From Chrysomallon squamiferum (Eukaryota > Mollusca > Gastropoda > Neomphalida > Peltospiridae), in NCBI GenBank assembly GCA_012295275.1, contig CM022665.1, positions 5,872,901-5,936,900 of the forward strand: a DNA stretch of 64,000 bases, given 5' to 3'. The position numbers and the translations under genes are program-made. Below, one piece after another: positions 13,296 to 29,048 of this stretch (position 1 is its first letter; each line of letters opens with the position of its first letter). Under the pieces are notes generated by a model that made no database searches, was not told where the DNA came from, and saw only the letters and a list, made by a program, of their open reading frames with translations.

Positions 13296-16200
13296 GATAT
13301 ATGATTTGTCTGAATATTTTACAGTTAATGAAAAGAAATAAAAGTGAAGTGTTGCTGTAGTTTTACCAAAAAAAAAAAATTAATAATAATAAATATATAA
13401 ATAAAAAAAATACATTCTAAATAGCTCCATTATTTTTCATTAACGACATTTTTTTTTTTTTTTTTTTTTTTTTTAATAATAAAGTTTCAGAATAAAATAA
13501 CAAATCTTCAGGAAACAGAGCTGTCATTAGTGACTTCTTTTCACGTACATTGATTTCATACATCTAACAAGCAATAATTTATTTTTTTTTTTATTTAATA
13601 AAGAAATAATGATAATTGTATTTTGTATTACTCAGAAACATCCAGTCAACACCGAGTTCTAGATCTGAAACGTAATGGTAGTAAAATTATCCCATTTAGG
13701 GTGTCACAATCCAAAACAAAACAAAAATACTACACCTCAAGTGCAACAACTATTAGCAATAAAATATATTCAACTATGTTTCCCTTTTATATACAAAGTT
13801 ATTTGAGAGACCATCTGTACTAAGCCTCGCGATTAGGAATTAGTTTCCAGGCCACTGAGGAATGTATTAATAATTATGTACCTCTTACATTCTTAATGGC
13901 CAACCGTCTTTTAAACGACTGGTTCCTCTTTATTACTCCGTTCCGGATGTCATTACGCCAAGAGCGCGTTCTGTTCCTGCGCAGTAACTCTTATTTCCTG
14001 GAGACGTGGTTGTAATCTCTAAATGGGGGACAAACTTTTATTGATGTCCGTCAAATTGTGGGGAATAAAGCTTTTGATTGATGAAAGGATTACAGACAGT
14101 GATGTGTCTCTGGTGTGCGGTAGCATTAATCCGTGTTGTCTCACTGATTAAAACTCGGATTTTTTTTTTTAGATCATAAAATTGTAGCGTAGTTCATGGA
14201 AGCAAAACACTGAGACACTTTTGAATGGCTAAAACAAGACGTAAAATAAAATTTTACTTTTTCATTTCGTGGACATGAAAGCTTATGATTGTTACTGTAA
14301 TAGCTGATGTAATGGATTTTACAGTTTCAACTGTGTTTAATGATAGAAATACCTTGAACTGGTTTCTCTTGAAGTATGGAGTTTATTTATTTTATTTTTT
14401 TCTTACTTTTTGAAATTTCTTTTTCTTTCATTCTTTCATTCTTTTCTTTATTGAATATTTGTTCTTCTCTTTTTATTGTTGTTACTTCAAATGAACTTTT
14501 TCAGATGTTCGATATTGCGCTAGAATCAAAACACATGGCGTATTCTAATTAATGTAAAATACATACGCACAAAGAACCATAAAATAATTTTGTAATTGGT
14601 TTAATATCTGCAGCATGTTAGTGCATATTATAATCAATTTTCGAAATGATTCAATTCACTTAGATTGAATAGAAGGAACATTAATAAACAAAACACGCGG
14701 AATATTGGATTCACTGATTATCTCCAAATATCAAGTCACCTATCTAAAGAAAAAAAAAATCTAATAAAAAGTATTCATTGTTTTACAAACTAACGAATGT
14801 TTCTGATATTGTATAAGTGCACAGATAAAGCCCCGAGCTAAATAAGCATTAATATAAAAAAAAAACTGTGTAAATCCCACTTGACCGCCCACACGAAATC
14901 ATTGCATTACTTTGTTATTATATAGATTTAAAACTGAATATTATATTTCTATCTCCAAAAATAGCTAATTCACCTCAGTTTTTTTTTTTATTAAAGATGT
15001 GTTTTTTTTTTTTGTTTTTTCAGTTTAAAACGATGTTTAAAATACATTTTAGTAAGAAGGCAAATTTTTATCTAACTACCGTTTTGTTAATTCGTTGAGC
15101 ATTGGTTAGAACGAGAAAACGATCCCGAAGGTGCACCATAGAGAATAGCAACTTTTCACAACAGTAATATATATATTTTTTTTATTTTTTCAATTAATTA
15201 ATGCTTTAAGTAAGAAATTATTTATCATGAATCTGTAAGAAGCGAACTGAGAATTCGGTATCGGTGGATACAGCTTTTGGCAACTCGGCGGAATGAGACA
15301 GAGATCACTTACAAGAAACCATCTTCTTCGGCGAACACAAGGAGGAAATAGAATTAAAAATGCATATTTTTTTCCTCTGATTTGAGGAGAAAATCAATCA
15401 ACCAATTTATAACATAGTGATAGTCTTTCACCTTGAAGATTTCTTCTGCAAGAAATATTGACGAACCATGATGGATGTGGCCGTAAGAGTTATGAACGGC
15501 GATAAAGTTGCTGACTCGGTCAGTTAGGATCAAAGGCTTAGATCGGGCGAGCCGAGCTGGTGCCGAAGTGACGTGTATAGACGGAAAATACAATTCCCAG
15601 TAGTTAACAACTGGGATTCGGTTGCGGCAATCGTGCTATGTTAAATGTCATGCGTGCTGGCAGGCTGGTGCGCCCAAAACCTGCTCTAATTATATAAGAA
15701 TCGTTACATGTATTGATGAGTGGTTTTAATTTTTTTTTTTTTTTTTCTCTCTCTCTCCAAAGAAATTAATAGTTTTTTATTGCTTGATTTTATAGACGGC
15801 ATTTCATTGTCAAGCCTATTTGATTATGGTGATCTGCTTATCTGCCTTTTCCAGTGCAAGGGATTTTTCTATTTGTGTCGTAATAAAAACAGTTTCAGTT
15901 TGATATTGAATAATAATTATGTGAATTGTCTGTATGCGCTTGCTATGTACGTATGAGTGTTTGCATGCGTGCTAACACGCCATAATCTTCAACACGTTTT
16001 AGTTTTGATTTCTTGTCAAACGATCTGCAAATGAGAATTGATTGATTGTACTTTTTTTGTTCACCGTTTCCGAAATAAATATACAGAGGCCTCTGCGATC
16101 TCATCTCATCTTTTAAATGTTTTTTCTTGAAAAAAAGAAAATTTTAACTATGATAAATTTGAGCACTATTCTTTTTTCAAAAGATAATATTCATAATCTG

Positions 16201-16653
16201 TTTTAACCAAACCGTATTTTGTACCTATGGCATTGCTTATCAGCGCTTTTTCACGCGATATTTCAACGAACAATTAGATTAAAAGAATACAAATGTTCTT
16301 AAATATTTCAAGTACTTCTTGACGCCTTTGATCGTTGATCAAGATATCTCTACAAAGGTCGTATAATCTAGCTTTGCGTGAACTGACCTCCAGGCAGAAA
16401 TAACCACCAGTGCTACCCTGAAGCTGGAGTTTGGTGTCAAGTAGGTCACTCAAGGCTGCTGTCGGGAAGCTGCGATCTGCAGAAGTGATACTGAACGGGG
16501 GTAATTCGATATATTAGCAGAAGTATCGGGCATGTCTCGCTGGAGGTAATTATTAGGAATCTGTCTTTATGTGGAATCTTATTGATTCATAACACTTCAT
16601 TTATCATTTAAATCCATCAGGTACTGGAGTTGAAATCAACGCAAGCCTTTTTG

Positions 16654-16654
<1 letters not shown>

Positions 16655-16698
<44 letters not shown>
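16655..16698. repeat. (CA)n microsatellite
   Basis: An uninterrupted CA run ending in TATATA. Confidence 0.9.
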
Positions 16699-16704
<6 letters not shown>

Positions 16705-16914
16705 ATATTATGTCATTAAAGGCATTTGTGCTCATTACTCGCGGAATGACGAATACATGAAAGAGAAAATGAAGGTGTATCATAGTTCTGTCATAGACGT
16801 GTCACAGGTCGTTAATGTGCGATTTCACTACATTAAACTAATTGCATATTTTCATATAATCACAGTGTGAAAATGCTTTTGATAATTCCAAATTCACAAT
16901 CACGTTTAAAGAGT

Positions 16915-16917
<3 letters not shown>

Positions 16918-16973
<56 letters not shown>
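16918..16973. repeat. (GA)n microsatellite
   Basis: An uninterrupted GA run, seen directly. Confidence 0.95.
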
Positions 16974-16977
<4 letters not shown>

Positions 16978-17937
16978 TTAAAAATGTAAATGAAAGGACT
17001 ACACTTCTCTCACTCTTGTGTATTTACCACATTAAAACAATTATTATCTGGTTATTAATTTGCCCTTTACTGAAGCATTGATATTAAACATATTTTAAAC
17101 GAGAAAAAAACTCAACAGTGTGATGGTGCACTGAAAGAAATGTATTAAAAAGAAAATTCAGAAAACAATGCTTTCAACCTAGATATTAGCAATGTTTGTT
17201 TAGTGTTTGGTGTCCATTTGTAAGCAGACACCATTGTAATTAAGCGAGAAGGAAAATAACGTAATGTTTCCTTGGAACAAATAAAGGATTCAGATTGCAA
17301 ATGTATACGCACTCTAAGCACGGAGAAAATCCCTTCTGTCTTTGAGCAAGAAAAGTTGCGAGTTTCCGATTACCTTACTGATTTAGTCAGTAATGTTCAT
17401 TGGTTTAAAGTTATGTCTGGAAGAAAACTATGACAGCAGTACTGAAGATCTGAAAGACATGCAATTGACAAGTCAATTTTACATCGCGTACTTCAATTAG
17501 TAATTGTTTTTTACCTCGTAGACGCCATTTTCCCGATTAGGTTCAAGGTTACAAGTTTTACTGCTAAGTGAGTCGGGGAGTACTAATGTTATGCACTTAT
17601 AGGTAAGTTAGTTTTGTTACAGGTTACTACCATTTAGACTGCTTAGCCTTTCGTCTGAAGACAATAAAAATCAAATTTTTTTAGTCGTACAAGATTTGTT
17701 TTTAAAAATAGCTAATTTATTACTGATCTTTTTATTTTATTTATATATGTATATACAGTGTATATTAAATGATACTAAAATAATATTTAATAACATTAAG
17801 ATATAACGTCTTTTTAAATTACGTAACACTAAGTTTTAAAATATTTCAAAATTAAATTAAATTAAATAGAAATAAATTATTTAAATGAACGTAAATCTCG
17901 GTGCGCTTAATTCAGATACAGTTTGAAAAAAAAAAAA

Positions 17938-17980
<43 letters not shown>

Positions 17981-18684
17981 TATTGAAGAAAAGAAAGTCG
18001 CAAGATATTTACTGATAACGAGATATCGAGACGAAGTTTGCTAATTAAACTTCTTTCACTTAAAAGTAAAAATCAATCACTTCTTTCCTTAAGTTTCTTT
18101 TGAACTGCCTAACTGCTTTACAATCTGAGGCAAAGAATTTAATAAACGCCAAGACGATGCATCTCCAACAGTATGGCGGATGTCAGGTCCGGGGTGAAAA
18201 AAACAAACATGAAAAGCATCTAGCAGACCATTAAAATCGTCTGCTTTTACATGTCTCTCGAGTTGCTTGATATTTGAAAAATAATCAAACACTACGATTC
18301 ATGGAAGTATCGCATACAAGAGCTGTCGAATTTGAAATCAATCTAAGCTTACAGCTTTCTCGGCACACTGCAGTGCACCACTTGCTCTGGCGCAATAAAA
18401 TTATCAAAGTACTTTAAGAGATTTTGAAGTCTTTTTAATGAAGTTGTTTCTGAAGTTCTCCATCATCTTATTAGTTAATGGCATGTTGTTGTTTTTTTTT
18501 GTTTGTTGTTTTTTTATTGCTGTTGTTGTGGTGGTGGTGGTGGTGGTGTTTTTGTTTAAGACCGCAAATATTACTTCACAGTAATGGACATCGTTCTTTC
18601 AAATTTTCGACTGCCGTCATTTTTTGCAAGTTATTACGTTTGTTTTCCAAATGCATTTTTTGGTGGGGGGTGGGGTTGGCTATT

Positions 18685-18716
<32 letters not shown>

Positions 18717-19542
18717 CAAAAGCCTTTCAAAGCATTACTTCACGACTGAGCTACCCGTTACTGTACCTACCACAACTATTTTTTATTATTTAAATATGTT
18801 ACAAGAGTCTGCTTTTTCAATGTATCCTCCAGTTTAAACGTGAATATGAAAACCAATATCTACACGAACGACCTGAGCATATTTAACATATGTAGAGCCG
18901 AATCATTTTTTTTTTTTTAAATTATATATTTTTTCTTTTACTTGATAAACGTTAGCAGCGCATCATTGCAAACAATTTATTATTTTTTTTATTGCAACAT
19001 TGTAACTTTTTCATGTTAAGAAATAAAACCTAAAAAAAAATTACTTAAAAGTGGTTTTTACTTCTTTTTTTTGCACAAACCAATGAATAAGTTTATTATT
19101 CATGTATTATTGCAACAGTGAAGATTTTGCTAATGTGTTATTCTCCCCATTCAGATAGCTGTGAGATGTACTGAATGTTCTATCAACTTGAAGAATACCA
19201 GGTAAGTCAGAAAAAACAAACAAAAAAAAACACTCCAGGCTTTGGTAACTATAACAACATTGTATCATCACAGCAGCATTTAAGATTCAGTCATCAAAAT
19301 ACAAATATATTATTACAGTACCAATAAAGAAACAAAACCTTTTTTATTTTTATTCATATGTTTATTCAGCAAAAAGTATTTTCATTAAAGCACCAAAAAG
19401 CTTCATGTAGTACTTTTCTTTTGGGATTCCTCACTTTGGTTTAGGAAAAATAACTGATGTCAAATATTAAGACAGAAACAAAAAATCTTCAGATGTTATA
19501 CACATCTTGCCAAAATCCTCTTGGCATACATAAAATTAAAAC

Positions 19543-19548
19543 TTTATT
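19543..19548 (-). terminator. candidate poly(A) signal of POLR2G
   Basis: AATAAA on the minus strand about 140 nt after the POLR2G stop. Another copy lies at 19343-19348. Neither is proven. Confidence 0.4.
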
Positions 19549-19687
19549 CATCTTGTTCATGATTATAGGTAAATCGCCAGTCAGTAACTTTACACAGACT
19601 ATTTGTCCTATTGTCCTATTGTCTTCTTGTTTTCCTCTCTCGTCTGACTGCTGAATAATCTGCAGTTTACTGTGTACTACATCCACA

Positions 19688-23904
<4,217 letters not shown>

Positions 23905-24645
23905 CCCGTTGAATATGCAATACTTGATAACCACTGCTGCAACTACCGCCGGTTTGTTTGTCGAACCACCAACTAGTCAAAATGTACCCAATTTCAAACG
24001 TATCTGATCAAGACATACCTTCCAAATAGTTAAAATCTACTCTCGCCCAGAAATCATGTACATTACTAAATAAATAGAATTTCAGAAGTTTTTTGTTCAT
24101 AAATATATTCTAAACATTATATAAAATAGCGAGTGCACTATATATATATATATATATATATAAAGTTCGCAGTTAACCAGACCGTAAACAATAAATGAAG
24201 CAGCTAATAATATTAAACATACTAACTGAAAAGCAGCCTTGCAATAAAGTAGCTATTTTCGTTTCCTTTCTTTTTATTTATTTATGATTTTATTTATTTT
24301 ATTTTAAAACGAATTGCGAGTTTGTAATGTTATAAACAATTAAACTTATAAAAACATCTTTAAAATTTTCAATTTTATATTGTTTTTCAGTAGATTTTTA
24401 TTATTAATTTTTTTTTTTTTTTTTTTTTTTAATAATGTTTCCAACATAGCTCGAATGGACTCCTAGGTGAGGAAGTACGTCATAATCTGTTTTTTGTAAC
24501 TTAACATGAAAATAATGTTTTAAAATTATAAACGAATGAGAAATAAGATAATTGTAGGTCCAAAATTTATATTTAGGAACAGTATTAAATTAGAATAAAT
24601 AGTGACGTCATCCAAAGAACAAAACAAAAATAATTCTAATCCATT

Positions 24646-24648
<3 letters not shown>

Positions 24649-24704
<56 letters not shown>
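24649..24704. repeat. (CT)n microsatellite
   Basis: About 28 CT units. It lies in inverted orientation to the (GA)n run 140 bp downstream. Confidence 0.95.
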
Positions 24705-24706
<2 letters not shown>

Positions 24707-24843
24707 TTTATTATTTTTTTCTTATACACTACTACGTGTAAGTATAATACTTTCTTTGATTAAGATTTTTTTTTATGTTTTTGGTTTAGTTTTGTTTTGT
24801 TTTGCTTTGCATTGTTTTTTGTTGTTGTTTTTGACATTCCATT

Positions 24844-24845
<2 letters not shown>

Positions 24846-24918
<73 letters not shown>
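24846..24918. repeat. (GA)n microsatellite
   Basis: About 36 GA units, complementary to the upstream (CT)n run. Confidence 0.95.
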
Positions 24919-24921
<3 letters not shown>

Positions 24922-25174
24922 GTACACGTACTAAAATCAAATTTAAATATGTATATTGAAGTTGGATCTTCAGAAAGGAAGGATACTATTGGCCAAATTG
25001 AATAGAGTAAGTAAAAATGGCGTATCTTCATTCAACGCATATTACCTTTACATATACATGCACACGCACACACTGATTACGAGCATAATAATTTGTACAA
25101 TTATTATTTTTTTAATCTACAAATACATTTATACACACTGACGATATAAAAAAAAATTCACTTCTCAGAAGGTA

Positions 25175-25205
<31 letters not shown>

Positions 25206-25389
25206 ATACATTAACAATCTCAGCATTCCTTAAGTTGGTATGGGCCGAATCCACTGGTCCGATTTCGATGTGGTTCAAAAATGCTAGCTTCCGTAAAGGT
25301 TAGAGAACTCTATAAATGAATAAAGGGCACAGAACTCTGTTAGTCTCTTCGATTTAAACAACATTCATGTCAATGCATTATTCATCGAC

Positions 25390-26308
25390 ATGTGGATTTT
25401 TGGTTATGGCTCTTTACTGTGGAAAGTTGATTTCCCATATGAAACGAAACTTAGAGGTTACATTCAAGGATATATTCGAAGATTCTGGCAAGGAAGTGAA
25501 GATCACAGAGGGGTACCTGGTAAGGTCCGTACATAATTAATAATAACATAATAAGGTTACGTCGCCGTTGTCATAAATTGCAAAATCATACGACATGGAT
25601 ACATAATGTTTGGCATGTTCAGATGATTGTAAGAAATCTTAAAGTGAGGGCTGGTAAAGCACACTATTTATTATATATATATCATTATATGACAATGTAT
25701 ATTAATACATTATTAACAAAATGTTAAAATTATGGAAATCCCAGTTCTAAAATTAGTTCTAATTTAGTAATTATATATTTGTAAGATAATTTTTTGTTTT
25801 ATATTATAAATAATGTTAGAGAGAGTTTACAACTGATACTGGTACTGGTAATAAATTAGGGTCATTCCGTGTCAAATCACCCAATGGGTTAAACCCGACC
25901 ATCTCAGATTTTTGAACCCTCATATCTCAGAAACTACTGGGCCAGTCTTCATAAAATTGGTACTGTTGAAAAGGCAATATGACAAGGATTCCAAATCTGC
26001 CATTTATAAAAATCTGAGACGGTCGGGTTTAAATTTCTTTTTGGGGGGGGGTGATTTGACATGGAATGACCGATTATCATGCAGTAATTTCTACTTTAAT
26101 GTTATACTGCTTCTGTGTTAAATAATAAAACAACTTGCTAACATAGAATACATATTATATCATTTGTATCATTATGATTAATTCAGTTGTTGAATATCCA
26201 TGCCTAAAAATTTACGAATGGATGTGTTCACTTTTTCTTTTCACAGCCAGGAAGAGTTGTTACCCTTGTCCCAGCAGACAGTCCTGAGGTATGGTGATAG
26301 TTCAATCA

Positions 26309-26340
<32 letters not shown>

Positions 26341-26888
26341 ATTTTTTATTTTTTATTTTGTTACTACTTATATATATGCAGTCATCACGTCTATGTCAGT
26401 TACAAAACATGTTCGGCTACTAGATTAAACTGAAGTTATTATACACTCAATTACATATTCAAAATTACATTTATGGACAAAATGCATTATTCACTAAGTC
26501 TTATTTAACATTTCAGGAATGTGTTTGGGGTGTAGCATACAAAATTCCTGATGACAAGATTGAATCAGTTGTTTCCCATCTGGATTACAGAGAGAAAGAT
26601 GGGTATAAACAAACAACAGTTACTTTCCACCCAGAAGGTAGCACAGAACCTTTTAGTTTAAACTTATATATAGGAGGGCAAGAAAATCCTTTCTTCCTTG
26701 GCCCAGCTCCTATCAAAGACATTGCCCGTCAGATTTACCACTCAGAGGGGCCAAGTGGAAAAAATATTGACTACCTGTTAAATCTAGCACATGCTCTCAG
26801 GGAATTATTTCCTAACGTCCATGATCAACATGTGTTTGCACTAGAAGAAGAAGTGAATTCTGTAGCTAAAGAATATAATTGTGATTAA
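25390..26888 (+). CDS. CHAC2: glutathione-specific gamma-glutamylcyclotransferase (ChaC2-like)
   Basis: This cytosolic enzyme cleaves glutathione into 5-oxoproline and Cys-Gly. Three exons: 25390-25524, 26247-26288 and 26517-26888, giving 182 residues, close to the family length. The substrate-binding loop FGYGSLLW is at residues 4-11, [15 protein letters not shown] spans the exon 1/2 junction, and the catalytic glutamate sits in LDYREKDGY (Glu85). The C-terminal part has [14 protein letters not shown] and GPSGKN. The compact size and lack of an N-terminal extension favour CHAC2 over CHAC1. The donor that keeps the conserved Lys-Pro-Gly is GTCCGT, which is weak; a stronger GTAAGG lies 5 nt upstream. 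Intron 1 carries a hairpin MITE. The gene is head-to-head with POLR2G. Confidence 0.93.
25859..26071. mobile_element. foldback MITE-like element in CHAC2 intron 1
   Basis: The left end GGTCATTCCGTGTCAAATCA (from 25860) is matched inverted at the right end by GGTCATTCCATGTCAAATCA (from 26071); the 23-bp ends differ at one base. A second inverted pair lies just inside: AAACCCGACCATCTCAGATT near 25891 against AAACCCGACCGTCTCAGATT near 26030. The roughly 210-bp unit would fold into an almost complete hairpin, as expected of a miniature inverted-repeat transposable element. It has no coding capacity. No clear target-site duplication is visible, so the superfamily is unassigned. Confidence 0.75.
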
Positions 26889-27361
26889 TGCTGGCATTTT
26901 GGTAGATAGATATATTTTCTTTTTACGAAATAGTGGGGAAAATGTAACAGACAGAAAAGGATTAGTGATATTCACTCAAGATAATTTTATAATCAAGTTT
27001 TTACTTAAATTTTTTAACCACTTTTAATACTTGTGAAAAAGGCATTGAATTTTTGGAGTATATTGTTTTTTACTTTTCATTTATGTATTATAGTACTTGT
27101 TATTGTTTTCCATGTCAAATTCTGAATATATACATTTTTATTTATTTTCATTTGTCTTTGTTGTGTCAAAAGCAGTGTTTGTTATTTGTCTGATGTCTAG
27201 AGCTGAAATGATGTTTTATGTGGATGTAATTAATATTAAATTGGTAACTTACAAATTATTTTTTTATACAAATTAATTTATTAACAACAAAAAAATGTAA
27301 ATAATTCTATTTGTTTGGTTTAGCCAATAACACAATCAAGTGCATAAAAATTAAATTATTT

Positions 27362-27367
27362 AATAAA
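27362..27367 (+). terminator. candidate poly(A) signal of CHAC2
   Basis: AATAAA about 470 nt past the CHAC2 stop. An earlier ATTAAA lies near 27234. Which one is used is unknown. Confidence 0.3.
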
Positions 27368-28604
27368 CTGTGCTATTGTCAAAGCCTTTTTTATTATGCA
27401 CCAAAGCACATACTTTTTGAGGTAAGTTACCTTTTAAACAATAACATAAATGAAAACAGAACCAATTAAAAAACTTTAAAAAAACTGATTGAAATGACAC
27501 TAATAAACATTGCTGATGTTAAATATCACTTTATTACTCTTGAATAAAATACAAAAGGAATTTTCAAACTCAAAAAACATAAAAAACATAAAAAACTAAA
27601 TGAACATGTACTACGAAATAAAAACACAGGCTGCCTTTAACATACTAACATAAAAGGTAACAAATTATTATTGTTGCATTTTGCTTCAGGCACCAAATAC
27701 AGTTTTTTTCATACGCCATACTGTTCCTTATTTGTGTTAATTTTAAATATTTGAGTAAAACCTACTAGAAAATTAAAATGTTTTCACAGATACATATATT
27801 AAAATATATTAAACAAAAATTCTCAGGTAGTGCAAGTGATTTCATAAGCAATAATAACCACATTATGTGTGCTGAATAAAATTAATTGTAATTTTTATTT
27901 ATTTTTTAATCTTTTTAAAAAAAAACAAAAAAAACATTGTATTTTGTAAAAAAAAATTAAATTTTGTTAAAAATGTATTTGTAAATAAAATTATTGCTTT
28001 CATATAAGACTTGTATGTATCATCTTATTTATAAAAGTAATAAAAAAAATTAAATTTCAAATGAATTTTGTCAGTGTTAAAAAAGTTCATTGACCTTTTT
28101 TTTTTTTGAATTTTCTTTTCTTTAATAAAAGTTGTAAAATATTAATTTTAACTTCCTATATATTTCATTTGCACATCTCAACCAAATTGTGGATGTTCTT
28201 AAACATCTTAATTTGATGGTATTCATTTATAACTTTTAATAATTTCACTTACAACATATCATATGTAATCCTTTTTAAATGAAATAATGAAGAAAAAAAA
28301 CAAAAGATGTATAATAATGGAAGTATAAAGATTATACAATTTATAGATAATGTTACAGTATTAAACAAAGAAAAATATTTGGTAAAATAGATAAAATTAA
28401 AAAAAATGAACCAAACATTCCAGTAAAATGCAATTCAGGTGCATTTTTTTCCAACAGTAAAGAATATAAAAAATAAAATTCCAGCAACAGTCTAGAAAAG
28501 AAAAGGATAAATTATTCAAGAAAATCTTATTTATCCTGAGGTAGAAATATCTGTAGTTAAAGAAGATAGGTTGTAAAAGAAACTTGTTGAAAAAATACCA
28601 AATA

Positions 28605-29048
28605 CAGTTGACCCTCAATTTCACAGACCTGTTTTGTGATTTCTTGAAATCCAGACTAAATCTAAAAATTAACACCATTTCCGACTTGAAACCTTACCTC
28701 TAAGTACTATTAACCCCTTCTCAAACCACTTTCCATCAAGGTAAGAGTAAATTTTATAATTGCACCCATAACTATCCTAACCTAACAAATCTCACCCAGC
28801 CAAGCCTATATTTTTTTTTTTCACTGTATATTTTTCTTTATATTTTCACTGTATGACATTATTTTGTTTACATTGTTTTTATGTCTGTATATTGTTCTTA
28901 CATTATTATATAGCTGTTAGGTGAACTAAAGTTTACTGTTTTAGTAAATTTTAGGGTTAATGTTTGTATTTGTGATTTCCTGGAATTTTGCATTTTCCAG
29001 ACCAGTGCTCGCCCCCCTATTAGTTCATGAAATCGTGGCTCAACGGTG
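28605..29048. mobile_element. possible pogo/Tigger-type MITE
   Basis: The left end, TA then CAGTTGACCCTCAATTTCAC, has a diverged inverted partner at the right, reading CCGTTGAGCCACGATTTCAT on the opposite strand. A TA precedes the left end; the right flank is degenerate (CA). The GTTGA-CC-C-ATTTC pattern resembles pogo/Tigger-type termini. The interior has no recognisable coding sequence. The identity of the ends is only moderate. Confidence 0.45.

Larger units (their letters stand above)
3854..19490. other. gene desert with microsatellites and a few ordinary-complexity blocks
   Basis: I find no splice-connected coding sequence. Most of the stretch is AT-rich sequence with microsatellites listed separately, an A/GAA-rich tract at about 5750-5850, an AAT/AAAT tract at about 7620-7795, a poly-T plus TTTA/ATT tract at 8641-8790, (AT)n at about 11862-11884, poly-T at about 13450-13474, (AAT)n at about 17938-17980 and (GTG)n at about 18525-18549. 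Blocks at about 6540-6900, 12600-13150, 13840-14150 and 16320-16560 have more balanced composition and no long simple repeats. Small frames within them, such as 6885-7082(-) or 18089-18292(-), match no family I recognise. Confidence 0.6.
23905..25389. promoter_or_regulatory. divergent intergenic region POLR2G / CHAC2
   Basis: This 1485-bp space separates the POLR2G and CHAC2 start codons and must hold both promoters and 5' UTRs. It contains (AT)n at about 24140-24162, poly-T at about 24411-24430, a (CT)n run, a (GA)n run and an (AAAT)n run at about 25177-25208. I see no clear TATA box tied to either gene. Confidence 0.5.

Noticed and set aside
18089-18292. Minus-strand frame with HPGPDIRHTVGDASSWRLLN
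   Set aside because: It looks slightly protein-like, but I recognise no family, and it lacks neighbouring exons or a convincing start. It could be a transposon scrap.
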